This document shows, one piece after another, positions 25,801-37,800 of a stretch of 64,000 nucleotides of DNA; within the stretch, counting starts at the first letter, position 1; the number at the start of each line of letters is the position of its first letter. The DNA is from Aplidium turbinatum. Its lineage: Eukaryota > Chordata > Ascidiacea > Aplousobranchia > Polyclinidae. The stretch is from contig OU964921.1 in NCBI GenBank assembly GCA_918807975.1, positions 39,024,498 through 39,088,497 of the forward strand. Reading direction: 5' to 3'. A program made the position numbers and the translations under genes. Under the pieces are notes generated by a model. The model was not told where the DNA came from. It saw only the letters and a program-made list of their open reading frames with translations, and ran no database searches.

Positions 25801-28800
25801 CAAGTGATTTGGCAACGTATCAACCCCGTTTGACTGCATGTTATCGTTTACCTATTTTGGTTGGCATTGTGGAAGTTATGCAAAAAAAATGTAGTATGAC
25901 AAAACAAAAAAATTTTGAAAAGAAAAAATGTACGGTGCAGAAGAAAAAGGCTCGAAACTGTTTAGTTGAACAAACAGTGTCTAAGTTCATCAACAAGCCT
26001 TCATATGAGTTAGACATGTTTAGATTCAGATGGACTTTTAAATCACTAGATTAATTACCACCTGACACTCATCTTTGTTATTATGATATCTTTGTCTTTA
26101 CACACAAAACGTTTGCAGTCCGAAAAGTAGAAAGAATAGTGCAAGGGAAAGGGTTGCATAAACACTACTTTTCTATAGTTGTAACCGTTTTCCTCCATAT
26201 TTTGAAAGTAAACAATGTAATGCCAAAACAACAGATGGCAGTTTTAATGGTTTGACAATCTTATTAATCTGTTACAAGATTTGTTTGTATATAAATAAAT
26301 AGGTAACAAGTTAACAGTAATGCGTGACATGGACCTTCCTGATCTGTTTGTTGTTGTAAAATTTTGGTGTTTTTTGGCAACAATTAAATAACGATTGAAA
26401 CCAAAGCCACACTCATTTCAGCAATGAAAATATATAAATAGATCACAAGCACTGTATTATTTTGTGGTGAGTTATGTGATGTTAGCGCCACCAAATGTCA
26501 CAAGGCGTCATTTCACGAGCTATTTACATTTGAGACTTTTTATTAAAATCTCGTATCAAAATTTAAAGTGGGTGTACTTGATAAAACGCGATTTGAGCAA
26601 TTTGATATATGATGTTTATTCCTATCATGAGTCCTCTTTCGACTTATCAATCAGCAAGCTATGCATCTATACCTTTGAAGGTTGAAGCAGCTAATTTGCT
26701 ACAAGTCCAAATCCATTCGATATAGTAAAAGTTTTCTTGAACGTATTAATGTATATACAACTTCCACCAAGGGAATAGAGTAATAGACTATTGGTAAAAC
26801 ACGCCAGCTTCTGCAGCAGTAATACACATCTCAAAGCATAGTTGGTTAAGTACGCTTCACTCTCTAGTATACAAAAAAACATGAAAACCAAACAAATCAA
26901 AGATGCAGAATGGGACTGTTCACCAGGCATTATAAATTTTAGATTAATTTCTTGTGTTCTTCCTGTGACTGTAGTGTCAACACCTTGTGATAATGTAGTC
27001 ACAGGAAGATGGCAAGAAATCAATCTATAACAAATCAAAATGTTACTTTGTTAAACTTTGAAACATTGCTTACGCTTTGAAGTATCGATGGTTATATATT
27101 TAATTGGAGCAACATACAAAGTTGACTAAACTGTGAATATTCTGAAAAGCACGCCAAATTAAAATGTTAAGAGAAAACAAACCTGCGTCACTTGTTTTGT
27201 GTGACGTTGAAAATTTTGATTTATGACGTCAAAACGATCATAAATTGTGTTGATGTTTTATTCTCAACAATTAGTATAGTTGTTTTGTAATCCAGTAAAG
27301 AGAGTTTTAATTGCATTCTGGGGCTTAATCGAATTTAAGTTGTTTAGTTCGAAGTTTTTGCAAAAAATAATTTAATTAAAAGAAAACGAATTTGGGAACG
27401 TGCGGGCAATCAGTACAAATATTTACAAAACAGAAACCTTTTAATAGGTTTTGTTCAACGAAAAACTAAAGGTGAAACCATAAGACACAGAAGTAGCCTT
27501 TACCTTTCAAATGACAGAAATCATACAAAAAATTTAACATTCTGAAAAAAAATGTTTTAAACTCCTATAAAATAAACATAATTCTTTCTATTGTCAAAAC
27601 ATCTTTTCTTGTTCTACTGAACATTGATCAGTGCTTCAGTTTGGCTGTTCATTTCAACTATTGCACTTCAACCTGATGATTTATTGTTACTGATGTACCG
27701 TCAGGTGATAAAATGTCTTCTGTGTTTAACCCAGTCTTCCACATTATGTGTAGCCTACCACGTGTTGTAGATTAAATCCTTAATTAGAGCTGTAATAACC
27801 GAGATTCAGATGCCGTCGATTGTTTAAAAGCCTGAAATTAAAGAAATAGCATTAACTAATGTATCAGGAAATTGAAACATCTTCCTACATTTGTCAAACT
27901 CACAGCAATGCTTGATTCTGTTTGAAGAAGCTTAACCAAAGATGATCTAGCTACGAGCATATCGAAATCGATTTTTAGTTGTTTATGATTCAACCGACTA
28001 GTGTGAAAATTAATTCGTTGGTATTATCTTTAATTAATGGCATTTTTAAAAGTAAAATGTAAAATTCATTGTAATCAAAACCAAAGAGCCCAAAACTGAA
28101 TTCATGTTCAGCAAACGTTTTGAAAACTATTTTTATGTTCAGTGCGTGTAATCCATTTTGGGATTTTTATTTTTTGATTAGATTGACGATTTACTTACAG
28201 TTGGCGGTTTTTGCTAACTATTTTGCATTTGCTAAAAAAAATTATGCTAAAACACGCGGTGGCTTAACCTAGCTAAGCATTAAATGACACTGTGTTTGCT
28301 TATTTTAGTTACATGGATTCGGTTGAGAATTTGGATTCCATATCTGAAGCAGCATTTTCTAAATTACCACACTTGAAAGGATTGTAAGCAAACTTTATTA
28401 ATATTTTTATATTTTTATGAATCATCTTATTAAAGGCAAGTTATCACTATAGATTACTTATAGTGCGTTGTAATGTAAAGCCAAAATTTAATATGTTATA
28501 GCTTCACTCGACTGTTTTGTCACGATAATTTTACATCTCGAAAATGGTAAATTATAAAAAAAAAAATGCAAAAAAAACAACCTCTGCATAATTCCAAAAA
28601 GCTATTTGGTTTTTATTTGGCGTATCTTTATTTTCTTTAATTTTATTGAGGTGTAGGTGGGATACACCCAGGGTAGCTATCGTGTGCATCCAATGATAAA
28701 AAAAAAACATAAAAGTAAATCCATTTATCTTGTGTCACATCAGACGTCAATTCATTGATAACAATTTGTAACTTTGCATTTCTTTGTATGTTTAAAGCGA

Positions 28801-31800
28801 TAAAGAGCTTTGTTAAGTGGATATTTGATAAATATGAATTGCTTGCCGCCTATTTATAGCCAATATAGTCTACCTAACAGCCCTGTAGCCATGTGTATTG
28901 CTGTTTTAGAATAATCAAGCGCACGGGTTTGAAACATGTTCAAGGATTTGGGAATTTACAAGACACATCAAATGTTTACTTGACTATGTAAGTAGAAGAA
29001 CTTTGCAACTTATGGCGTATTTTCTAAATAAAAAGTGCTCAAAACTGGCGCTCACTGTGTTAATCAACTGGTAGCACGTCCGCTTCATTATCGACAATTG
29101 CAGTATAAAATTTAAATAGGCTATGTCGTATATTGATATAGGCCCTATAACATTTATTGCAATCAACAGATATTGCAACCAGAAGAAGTCGCTATGAAAA
29201 TATCTGACTGTGTGGGATTGAGAAGATCATTTATTTTATTTTTGTTTTTCTTAGACTTTTAACAAACGCAAAACATAAATTGGTTACCTTGTGCTGTCAT
29301 CTCTATTGATTATATCTGCAACTTGTATAATTTTTTCAAAACTACCATAAAAACAGTAGCTTACATTACAAAAGACGCCTATTCAAGATAAACTACGTTT
29401 TATGCTTGTTACTGAGTATACGGTAAACTACAAACAAGTTCCGATTTGAGATTAACAGTTTTAGGAGTCTACTCATATAGATCTATGACATTTTTACTTT
29501 AATCAGATTGACAGCAACCCAGTTCTATCTAAATCAAGCTTTTGCATTTTACACCGCAGATATCTATTACGAAGAAAGGTATTTGTAAACTATCTTGAAA
29601 ATTTTTTATCTTACCAATACGGCAATATATTTTTTGCAGAACCCTTTCACACAATCAGCAACTTGAACGAATCCAACCAAACGCTTTCCATAATCTCAGC
29701 AAGAGAGTTACGATTATGTGAGTATGTTTACAGATTACACCCACACTTTTTTTCATCTATTAAACATCAAGTCAATATAAGGAAATAATGCAATCTGTCT
29801 TTTCACCACGTTAAAAATAGAACTTGGACTGCTCACGCACTGTGCATGGTTGGGTGTTGAACGTTGGCATTTGCATGGTGTTCCCCAAGGGGCATTGATC
29901 CAACCAAGTGACATGAAAGATCCTTTAATTAACTAATCAGTCTTTTCCTTGTTGTCAACAACTATTACTCTATGCGCTTCTGCTCAAGACAGTCGAGAAA
30001 CTTGCTTGAGATCACACAGGCTAATTTGGATCTTGAGTAATCGATCAAGTTACTGTTGAAGGAAGGAGCTTTTAAGCCAAGTTTGAGTTGTTTGCAATTA
30101 CCTGGGTAGTTTTATACTTGCTTTTTCCGCACTAGCAAAAGCCGGTTTGGCGGCTGTAACCGAATGCATTGTCGTTAAATTATACATGCAGTTTTGATTT
30201 CTACGTGTTAACATTTGAAACATTGATTTTTAGCAAGTTTTCTTTGCACTAAAAAGCATTGTCTCCATTCCCGATATAGTCCTTGTCGTGCTTGATAATT
30301 GAAAGTGATTTGTACAATGCATACAATCGTTAAACGATGTAAGAACGTGAATGCAAAACATTTAAATACATTTTAAATTGTTTTCAGCGAAATATCTTGG
30401 AATCCCATGCTTACAGTTGTAGAGGATTACGCTTTCAATGGGAGCAGTGTTGACATTATGTGAGTATTTTGTTCATTTTGAAATCGAGATTTACTGATGT
30501 AATATCACAATGATTTCTAAAAAAACAAGGTTGCATTGCAGTTTTACCTTTTTTCAGCAGGCCGTATGTTATTACTTTTTTAGAGTTCTTGCCGACAACT
30601 CAGCTTTAACCACTTTGTCTCCTTTCGCATTCTCTGGCACCAAATCTTTGAAAAATTTGTGAGTAATATGTTTTTGATTGACATATATGTGGTCCTAGGC
30701 TACAGTTTATGGCTGGAGTTGACTATTTCTTGCATATTGAGTTGATAATAATAAGTTTAAGTAGGTTACTAATTGCTTTGAGAAAATATTGAAGGTATGT
30801 ATGTGTAACAATGTTGTTAACTATGTCTAACATCTCAACACTGGTCAAGTCCCTTGCTTTAAATAAACTTCTTTCTTTACTGCTCTCCCCAAAAGGTCAA
30901 AAGCGGTTGCAAAGGTAAAGGTTGTTTGATTTCGAGAAGGCAGCTTCTAGCAACTGCTAACGTTTCTTGCTTTGCACTCATCACGGTAACGTTGAGTAAG
31001 GCAAATAGCCTGTCAACAAAAAATAGCAGAACCACTTTTTAGGGTATAGTGTTATACAGCATACAGAAGGAGAGACTAATATTATATAGAACCGGACTTT
31101 TGTCATTAACAGACCTCGTTGTCGCATCAATATTTTAAAAAAAAGGTAATGTTTTCTCGCGGCATGCTGCAGATATGCAAATTTCATAAACAGCTAACCA
31201 ACTATTAATTTATTAAGGTCCTTCGACAACACTCCTGTTTATTCTCTGCCTACGGATGGCCTTGATCAATTGAAAGAGTTGAAAGCTCAACATGTGCCAA
31301 ACATGGTCCGCTTCCCTTCTACGTCACAGCTTCCAAGTTTACAAGAAGCGTCATTGACTTATCCCTACCACTGCTGCGCGCTCAACCGGAACAAGGGTTA
31401 CGGTTTTGGACAGGTATTTCAAAATGACGTTCAGAAAGCCCCACAAGAGTATGACTGTAACACTGGGAAGAAAATACCTTCCGAAGAATACGAATGGACA
31501 ACAGAATCACTAAAAAGTCCAAAGACATCAACGTTAATGGATTTTCCGGACAAAGATAATCTTCCTGATGATATCATTGACATCACCAACTGTAAGCAGA
31601 CATAACGCTTTTTGGTAATATGAGTTTAAGTTGGGCTGTTTCATTTTTGGTTAGATTGGGTTCAAACTCAAGTTTGAAGGAATGTGCATGTCAGATAAGG
31701 GTCTGAATTATGTAGATTGAGCTAATCTTTACAAGGTCATCTTATCGACAGTTATTTTCATTCAAAAATATCAAATTTTACCCAATATTTGGCCTCAGAT

Positions 31801-34800
31801 TAAGTTTCCATTTTAGGCTGACCCAATCCTAACATAACCGGCTCGGTGGCTTAGTGCGCCCGCCTCTGAATCGGTAGGCATGGGTTCGATACCTTGTCGG
31901 GTCATACCAAAGACTTTTTAAAAATGGTACTGAATCTAATTTCTGCTTGGCACTGAGTAATGGAGTGGATTCGGGTAATAATGTACTCAGTTGCGCCTCT
32001 ATACGGCTGCATTGACACTGTCTGCTTTGTAAAGCGCTGAGGAGCAACGCATTCTGCGATGGATACAGCGCTATATAAAAACTAACATTATTATAATATA
32101 GAACATTAGCTGTCTAGCGTCTACATTGGTCGCCATGATACAGATCTATACAACACTGTCTCCATAATTAAGTAAAACTCTGAACCAACTCGGAGATACT
32201 GTACAACAATCAATAGCCTTGGTAAAAGAAATCGAGTAGTTAGGCTACGTTTTTTTTCCTCTTTACAACTCAAACTTAAGCCAGCCTCATCAATCAATCA
32301 ATATATTTGCAAGACTTTATTCTCACCTTATTTTTTTCTGGTCATTCTGTTCGGTATCCAGGTCGGTTTGGACAGTAATGACTTTAAAACTTATGTACAT
32401 TGCTTGTTTCAACTTGAGTACAACAATAAAATGAGATAAAGACGACTCCCATCACGGTCGGATAAAACCATTATTGTTTTTGATATTATTACATTTTATA
32501 TTCAATACACATATGAGGCATAATAAAACATCCGAAACAAAAATCAACATAGGCTGCATGTTGCAAAACGACAACACATAACCAACAGTGTCTTAATTAT
32601 TACATTCGTTTGTGGAAATTTTAAAGTGTACTTTTTCTCAGATACCTTTCCTTTTGAAAAATATGAGAGTTATTACGATGATCTCCCAGTTTACCACGAT
32701 AACGGTTTTGTCGATGAAGTTTTTCATCCCAATGACAATGCAAATCCAAATGAAAGGTAAATTTTAGTTTAGCCGAGGCCATTTTGTGAGAAAAAAATTG
32801 GTGTTAGCTTTATCGATTCATAGCTTAGACTGTAAGCACAATTTGGTACATTGAGGGATTTATTTGTTTAGTGCTGTAAATGTGTGGTTTCTGAAAGCAA
32901 TTATATGCTCATTTCGTGTTTTTTTACAGTGAAGAATCTGGGGCTGTTTATCAAGATGGATCAAATGACGCTATCGATTGGCAACAAGAGGTACAGGAAG
33001 AAAAATCGACTCCTATATGTTACAAAGACAAAAACGGAAATTTGGTAGAACTGATCCATAAAGACATATTAAAGTGTAATCCTGGACCTGATCTATTCAG
33101 TCCATGTGAAAATTTAATGGGCAACACAATTTTAGTAATAATTTCATGGATTGTGGCTTGGCTTGCTGTTCTTGGAAATTTCTTCGTTGTATTTATGTTG
33201 TTGGCTGTCATCTTTGACCGGTCGCGAGCTCAACAGCGCCAGCTGTCGGTTACAAAATTTCTTATTCTCAACCTGGCCATCGGTGATTTTTGCATGGGAA
33301 TTTATATCCTTGCACTTGACATAATGGACTCTAAAAGCAGTGGTCAATATTACAAGTATGGTGTTGAATGGCAAACTGGAGGAGGATGCAACTTTTTTGG
33401 ATTTCTTTCAATCTTTGCCTCTCAATTATCTGTTTTCACTTTGAGCGTTATTTCTTTGGAGCGCTGGTGAGTGATGTGTTTCATAATGCGCAGACACTGT
33501 TTGTTTGCAATGAATGTTCTCAATTTTTGGACAGAAGCAATCGCCCTAAAATAAAACAATTGTTAATTCACTACAAATAAGCTATTTTTTCTGCAGTTAA
33601 ACACTTTTGTAAAGTTGACTAAGAATTGACTGTTAAAAGTCCGAAGACTGCACAAGCACAAACATCTTCATTCATTCACTCATTTTCATTTTATTGATTG
33701 GATTGATTTTGATGCGCAGTTTACTTTCAAGCTCATAATGTAATTATTAACGATCACGTATTGAAATGTCTGAAGTTTATAAGTTACTGCTCGATCTTAG
33801 ACGAAAAGAGGGATGCTTAATGCTTATTTGATGTCTTATACAATAGATTCCTTTCCAGGTATGCCATTCGTTATGCTATCCAACTCGACAAGAGGCTCAC
33901 TTTGAAAGGAGGACGCATTGTAATGTTATTTGGTTGGTGCTTTTGCATTTTCCTGGCTTCCCTTCCACTATTTGGAATCAATAGCTACCAGAAAACAGCT
34001 ATTTGTCTTCCAATGGACGTCGAAAATGTTTCCGGTGAGAGGTTCTACAGTCTACACTTTCTTTACAACTGCTTACAAAAGCAAATGGTCGAAAAAATTC
34101 TCAGCACTTTCAACAATTTAGTTTTACTGCAAATACAGCTTTTTACAGCGATTGGATTTCTAGTTTTTTTTGTCAATTGTTGTCTTAACTATCACGCCTG
34201 ATGTGGGCTCTAATGAACAAAATTCTGAACTTGTAAAGTTGTCTGCTTACGTTTGTCATACACACTTTACACAGTCTCCTAACTTATTGCTGATACTAGC
34301 TTCCACCCAAGCGTCCACCCCGACTCATGGGCTATTCTTATTTTTGATGATGTCATAGAACTTTAGCCTATGCTGTTTTTAAGTTGTGTTGTTTACACCA
34401 GGGGTTCCCAACTTGCCATGGCCCCCTAGTGGGTCATGAGACTTTTTCAATGGAGCCATGGAAAAATTTGAAAAATAGTAATTTGTTAATTTATCATCTC
34501 TAAGTCCACTCCAACTCTATATAAAAAAAGAAATAAATTAAAATTTGATAATAATACTAGTGCATATTAATAAGCATACTGCAAAAACAAGCTCAACCAT
34601 CACGTTAACTTCATATGTAATAACTAATTAATGTAGGCCTACTGTCATGTTTATTTTGTGTTGTATTTATATCATTTGATCATTCCAACTACCCGTTACC
34701 AGGGGCGCCGGAACGATTTTTGACTGGGGGGGCAAGATTACGAAAAAAGGGCACTTTTGTTTACTAAAAGGCCAATTTTTTTTCAAGTTTTAAGATAAGA

Positions 34801-37800
34801 CATAGCGATAATGCTAATCTATCAGCTCACTATGTATTGAGTAATGATAGCCTACAAGCGTCCGGTATACAAAGAAGGGCATCATGCTATTTTATAATGA
34901 TGTAACCTACTGTCAAGCCTTAAAGCAGCCTGCGGCCATGGCCGCTAAGTAGTGCTTGAATGAACCGCCGGTGCTACCTCCTCAATCGGCCAAGTTTGGC
35001 CGCCGGTCTCTCCTAGCCAATTATTTAATTTCGCAATACAATGATCGTGGATTAACTGTCGAAAACATGCAGTATCAAAGAGTGACGCAAAGTTAGATCA
35101 GCGCGTCATAATCGCCACTGTTGCATTGTGTGGGGAATATTTGTTATTGATGAAATATCCATCTGCGATCGCCAGCGCTGTAAGTCTTGTTTGTAATTCC
35201 CAACGTTTATTTTAACAAAGTCTTAATCCGAATTGCTAATTTACATCGGCTGGCAATATTGTCGTTTTTATGCCGATTCGATGTTGTCGGACATTGAGCC
35301 GTTGTTAAAAAGGAGAACAAAGTTAGTTGACATCAATGGGAAAACATTTTTTGATCATATTTTGCAAAAATTATGCTTCTTTTAGTAATGTCTTTTAGTA
35401 ATGTACATCATTGAAATAGCTAAAACCTCAATTGCTAAGGCAACAGGATCAGATGTCAGTAGATGTAACAGAAAAAATATTTCGCACTTGCTAGTGCATC
35501 GTCAGTTCTGATAAAGGGCAGTTAAAGCCTACAAGTAATGTTTTAATCATTGAAATACTTATGTTATTACCTTGCCGTCATCGTCAACACATGTCGAACG
35601 TTGTTTTTCGTTGCTAAAAAGAATTCTAGGGGAGTAGCGAACTTTTATAAAATCAGCCACATTGGAGACACTCGTGCGAGTGTCGTTTGAATAGTAGCCT
35701 ACTGGATTACAATCCCGATAAAGCAGTTATTGCGTGGTGCAGCAATTCTATTGTAGGACGTCGCCCAGGCCCAGACTTCAACAACGCTAAGTGATCATTT
35801 ATTATTGTTGCAAGTTTAATTCTATTTACTTGTGCTATCGTTATTTTTATTTTGTATTTTGGCCTCCAAGCACGCAGATTTGGCCGCCGAGAAGGAGCTC
35901 CCGTTAGGCTACGATGGCTGTCGAAAAAAAACGAGTTTTAAGGCCTGTAGCCTACTGTGTTGCAAAATTTTGTGCCGTAAATATTATTTTGAGGCAAAAA
36001 TGAAAGATTATAATTAGGCTAAAAGCGAATAGCAGAAATTGTTATATTGCAAAATGTGCAGTAGCTTACATGACTTTAAAAGGGCACCATTGCCCCCCCT
36101 GCCCCTCCATCTGCAGAAAATTTGAGGGCAGGGGGGGCATTCGCCCCCCCTGCCCCCCCGCTTCCGGCGCCCCTGCCCGTTACTGTATAAACAAATTTTT
36201 TAATTAAAATGACGTTTCTTAATTTTTTCAAAAGGTTGAAGAAAAAATAGGGGGGCCATCGATTTTTCAAAATTTTCAAAGAGAGCCACGGTGTAAAAAA
36301 GGTTGGGAACCACTGGTTTACACTAATAAGCAATTTAGCAATAAATGTTGGTAAAAATTGCTAAATTTCAAAGGATGTTTAACAAAACATTTGGTGGTAT
36401 AGGCCTACTGTGGCTGATATTTTTGTTTATGACTCAACTATTTTGCAGGAAAAGCCTACGTGGCTCTTCTTCTATCATTGGACATAGTGGCTTTTCTTGT
36501 AGTTGTTGGAAGTTACCTGTGGATGTACATGATTGTACGAACTGCAAACGGCCGTTATATGAAAATACCGGAAATGTTTCGATTACAACAAAAAAAGACA
36601 AGTGTTGAAGCCAGCAAACCGAAACGCAAACGAAGGTAAATCTACATTTTATTTCAAAAATAAAATTGTTTCCACTTAAATTTTTAATTTTTTTTACTTC
36701 TAACCAAATACAATCAAGACATGGCAATGCCAGTAACACGTAACTAAATGATTGTGCCACAGAAAAACATAGCTGAACAACTCGGATTTTTTATGCTGAG
36801 TATGAACAACTGGCAGAATCAGTTTTAGATTTGACTCTGAAAGCATTTTTTTTCGTCGATTGATTGAATAATTTGATTTCCAAGTGATTTGCTATAAAAG
36901 TTTTCTCAAAATTTTGGCAAGTTTGCCAGGTTAATTGAGTGCTAATGTAATATTTCAAATCGGTGGTTTTACAAACAGCCATACTTGAATCTTGTCAGCC
37001 AAGATGTTATTTTGGAACCATACAAATGTACGCACATTAATTATTTTTCTGTTTTATACATGTTTTGTTATGAATATGAATGTTTTTTGTTTTTTTGCAG
37101 GGATGGTTGCTTTGGAGTGTTGGATAATCGGACGGCAGACGCAAGAGTAGCCAAAAGAATGGCTGTGTTGGTTTTCACCGACTTTGCCTGCTTTTTTCCA
37201 ATATGCTTTTTCTCTCTTTTTGCTCTTGCTGGACTTCCATTGGTGTCGATATCTACTGCTAAAATTGTGTTGGTCTTCTGTTACCCCTTCAACGCGTGTT
37301 GCAATCCTTTTCTGTACGCTTTTTTGACACAGTAAGTTGCAGTTTAATATCTTATGGTTATATCATAGTATTTTACAAAACAAATGAACAGAAATAAACA
37401 AACTTTTTGAAAAACTAAGTTTAGTTTTAATTAACCTTTGGACAAAAAGACACAACTTTTAAAAATAATTAGACAACGCTACAACCAGAGATACTGTTAT
37501 TTTGTTGTAAGAAATAAAAACAAATTGAAACAAAATTAAACCGTTAAATTTATGAAAAACAAGTCTAGAATTTGCAAAAAATTGCATAATTTATAGCTCT
37601 TCCAATGCTTTTACAACCAATCACAAATTTTGACCTTTCAACAGCATTTAAAAAAAAGTAACCAAAGGGAAATTTCTTGCTTGTTACCAAATAGGCTATA
37701 CAGTGAATATTTTTTTTCAGATCTTTTCGAAATGATGTGGAAGCGTTTGTTAAATCCTGCAAACGCTACTGTTGGACTGGGGATGATCGTCATAAGTTTT

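Larger units (their letters stand above)
34399..36315. mobile_element. hAT-type element (outer), receptor intron 14
   Basis: The ends CAGGGGTTCCCAAC and GTTGGGAACCACTG are flanked by a perfect 8-bp duplication GTTTACAC (34391-34398 and 36316-36323). Its own length without the inner insertion is about 430 bp. It is the same family as 163-475, inserted in the opposite orientation. It carries no transposase. Confidence 0.92.

Noticed and set aside
29040-29105. tRNA-like A-box (TGGTAGCACGTCCGC)
   Set aside because: No matching B-box or cloverleaf could be found.
34035-34201. Continuation of receptor exon 14 past its donor
   Set aside because: The open frame extends, but the family alignment breaks exactly at the GTGAGA donor and resumes in phase at 36449.
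36076-36333. Gly/Ala-rich minus-strand frame
   Set aside because: It is produced by the GC-rich end of the nested hAT element.
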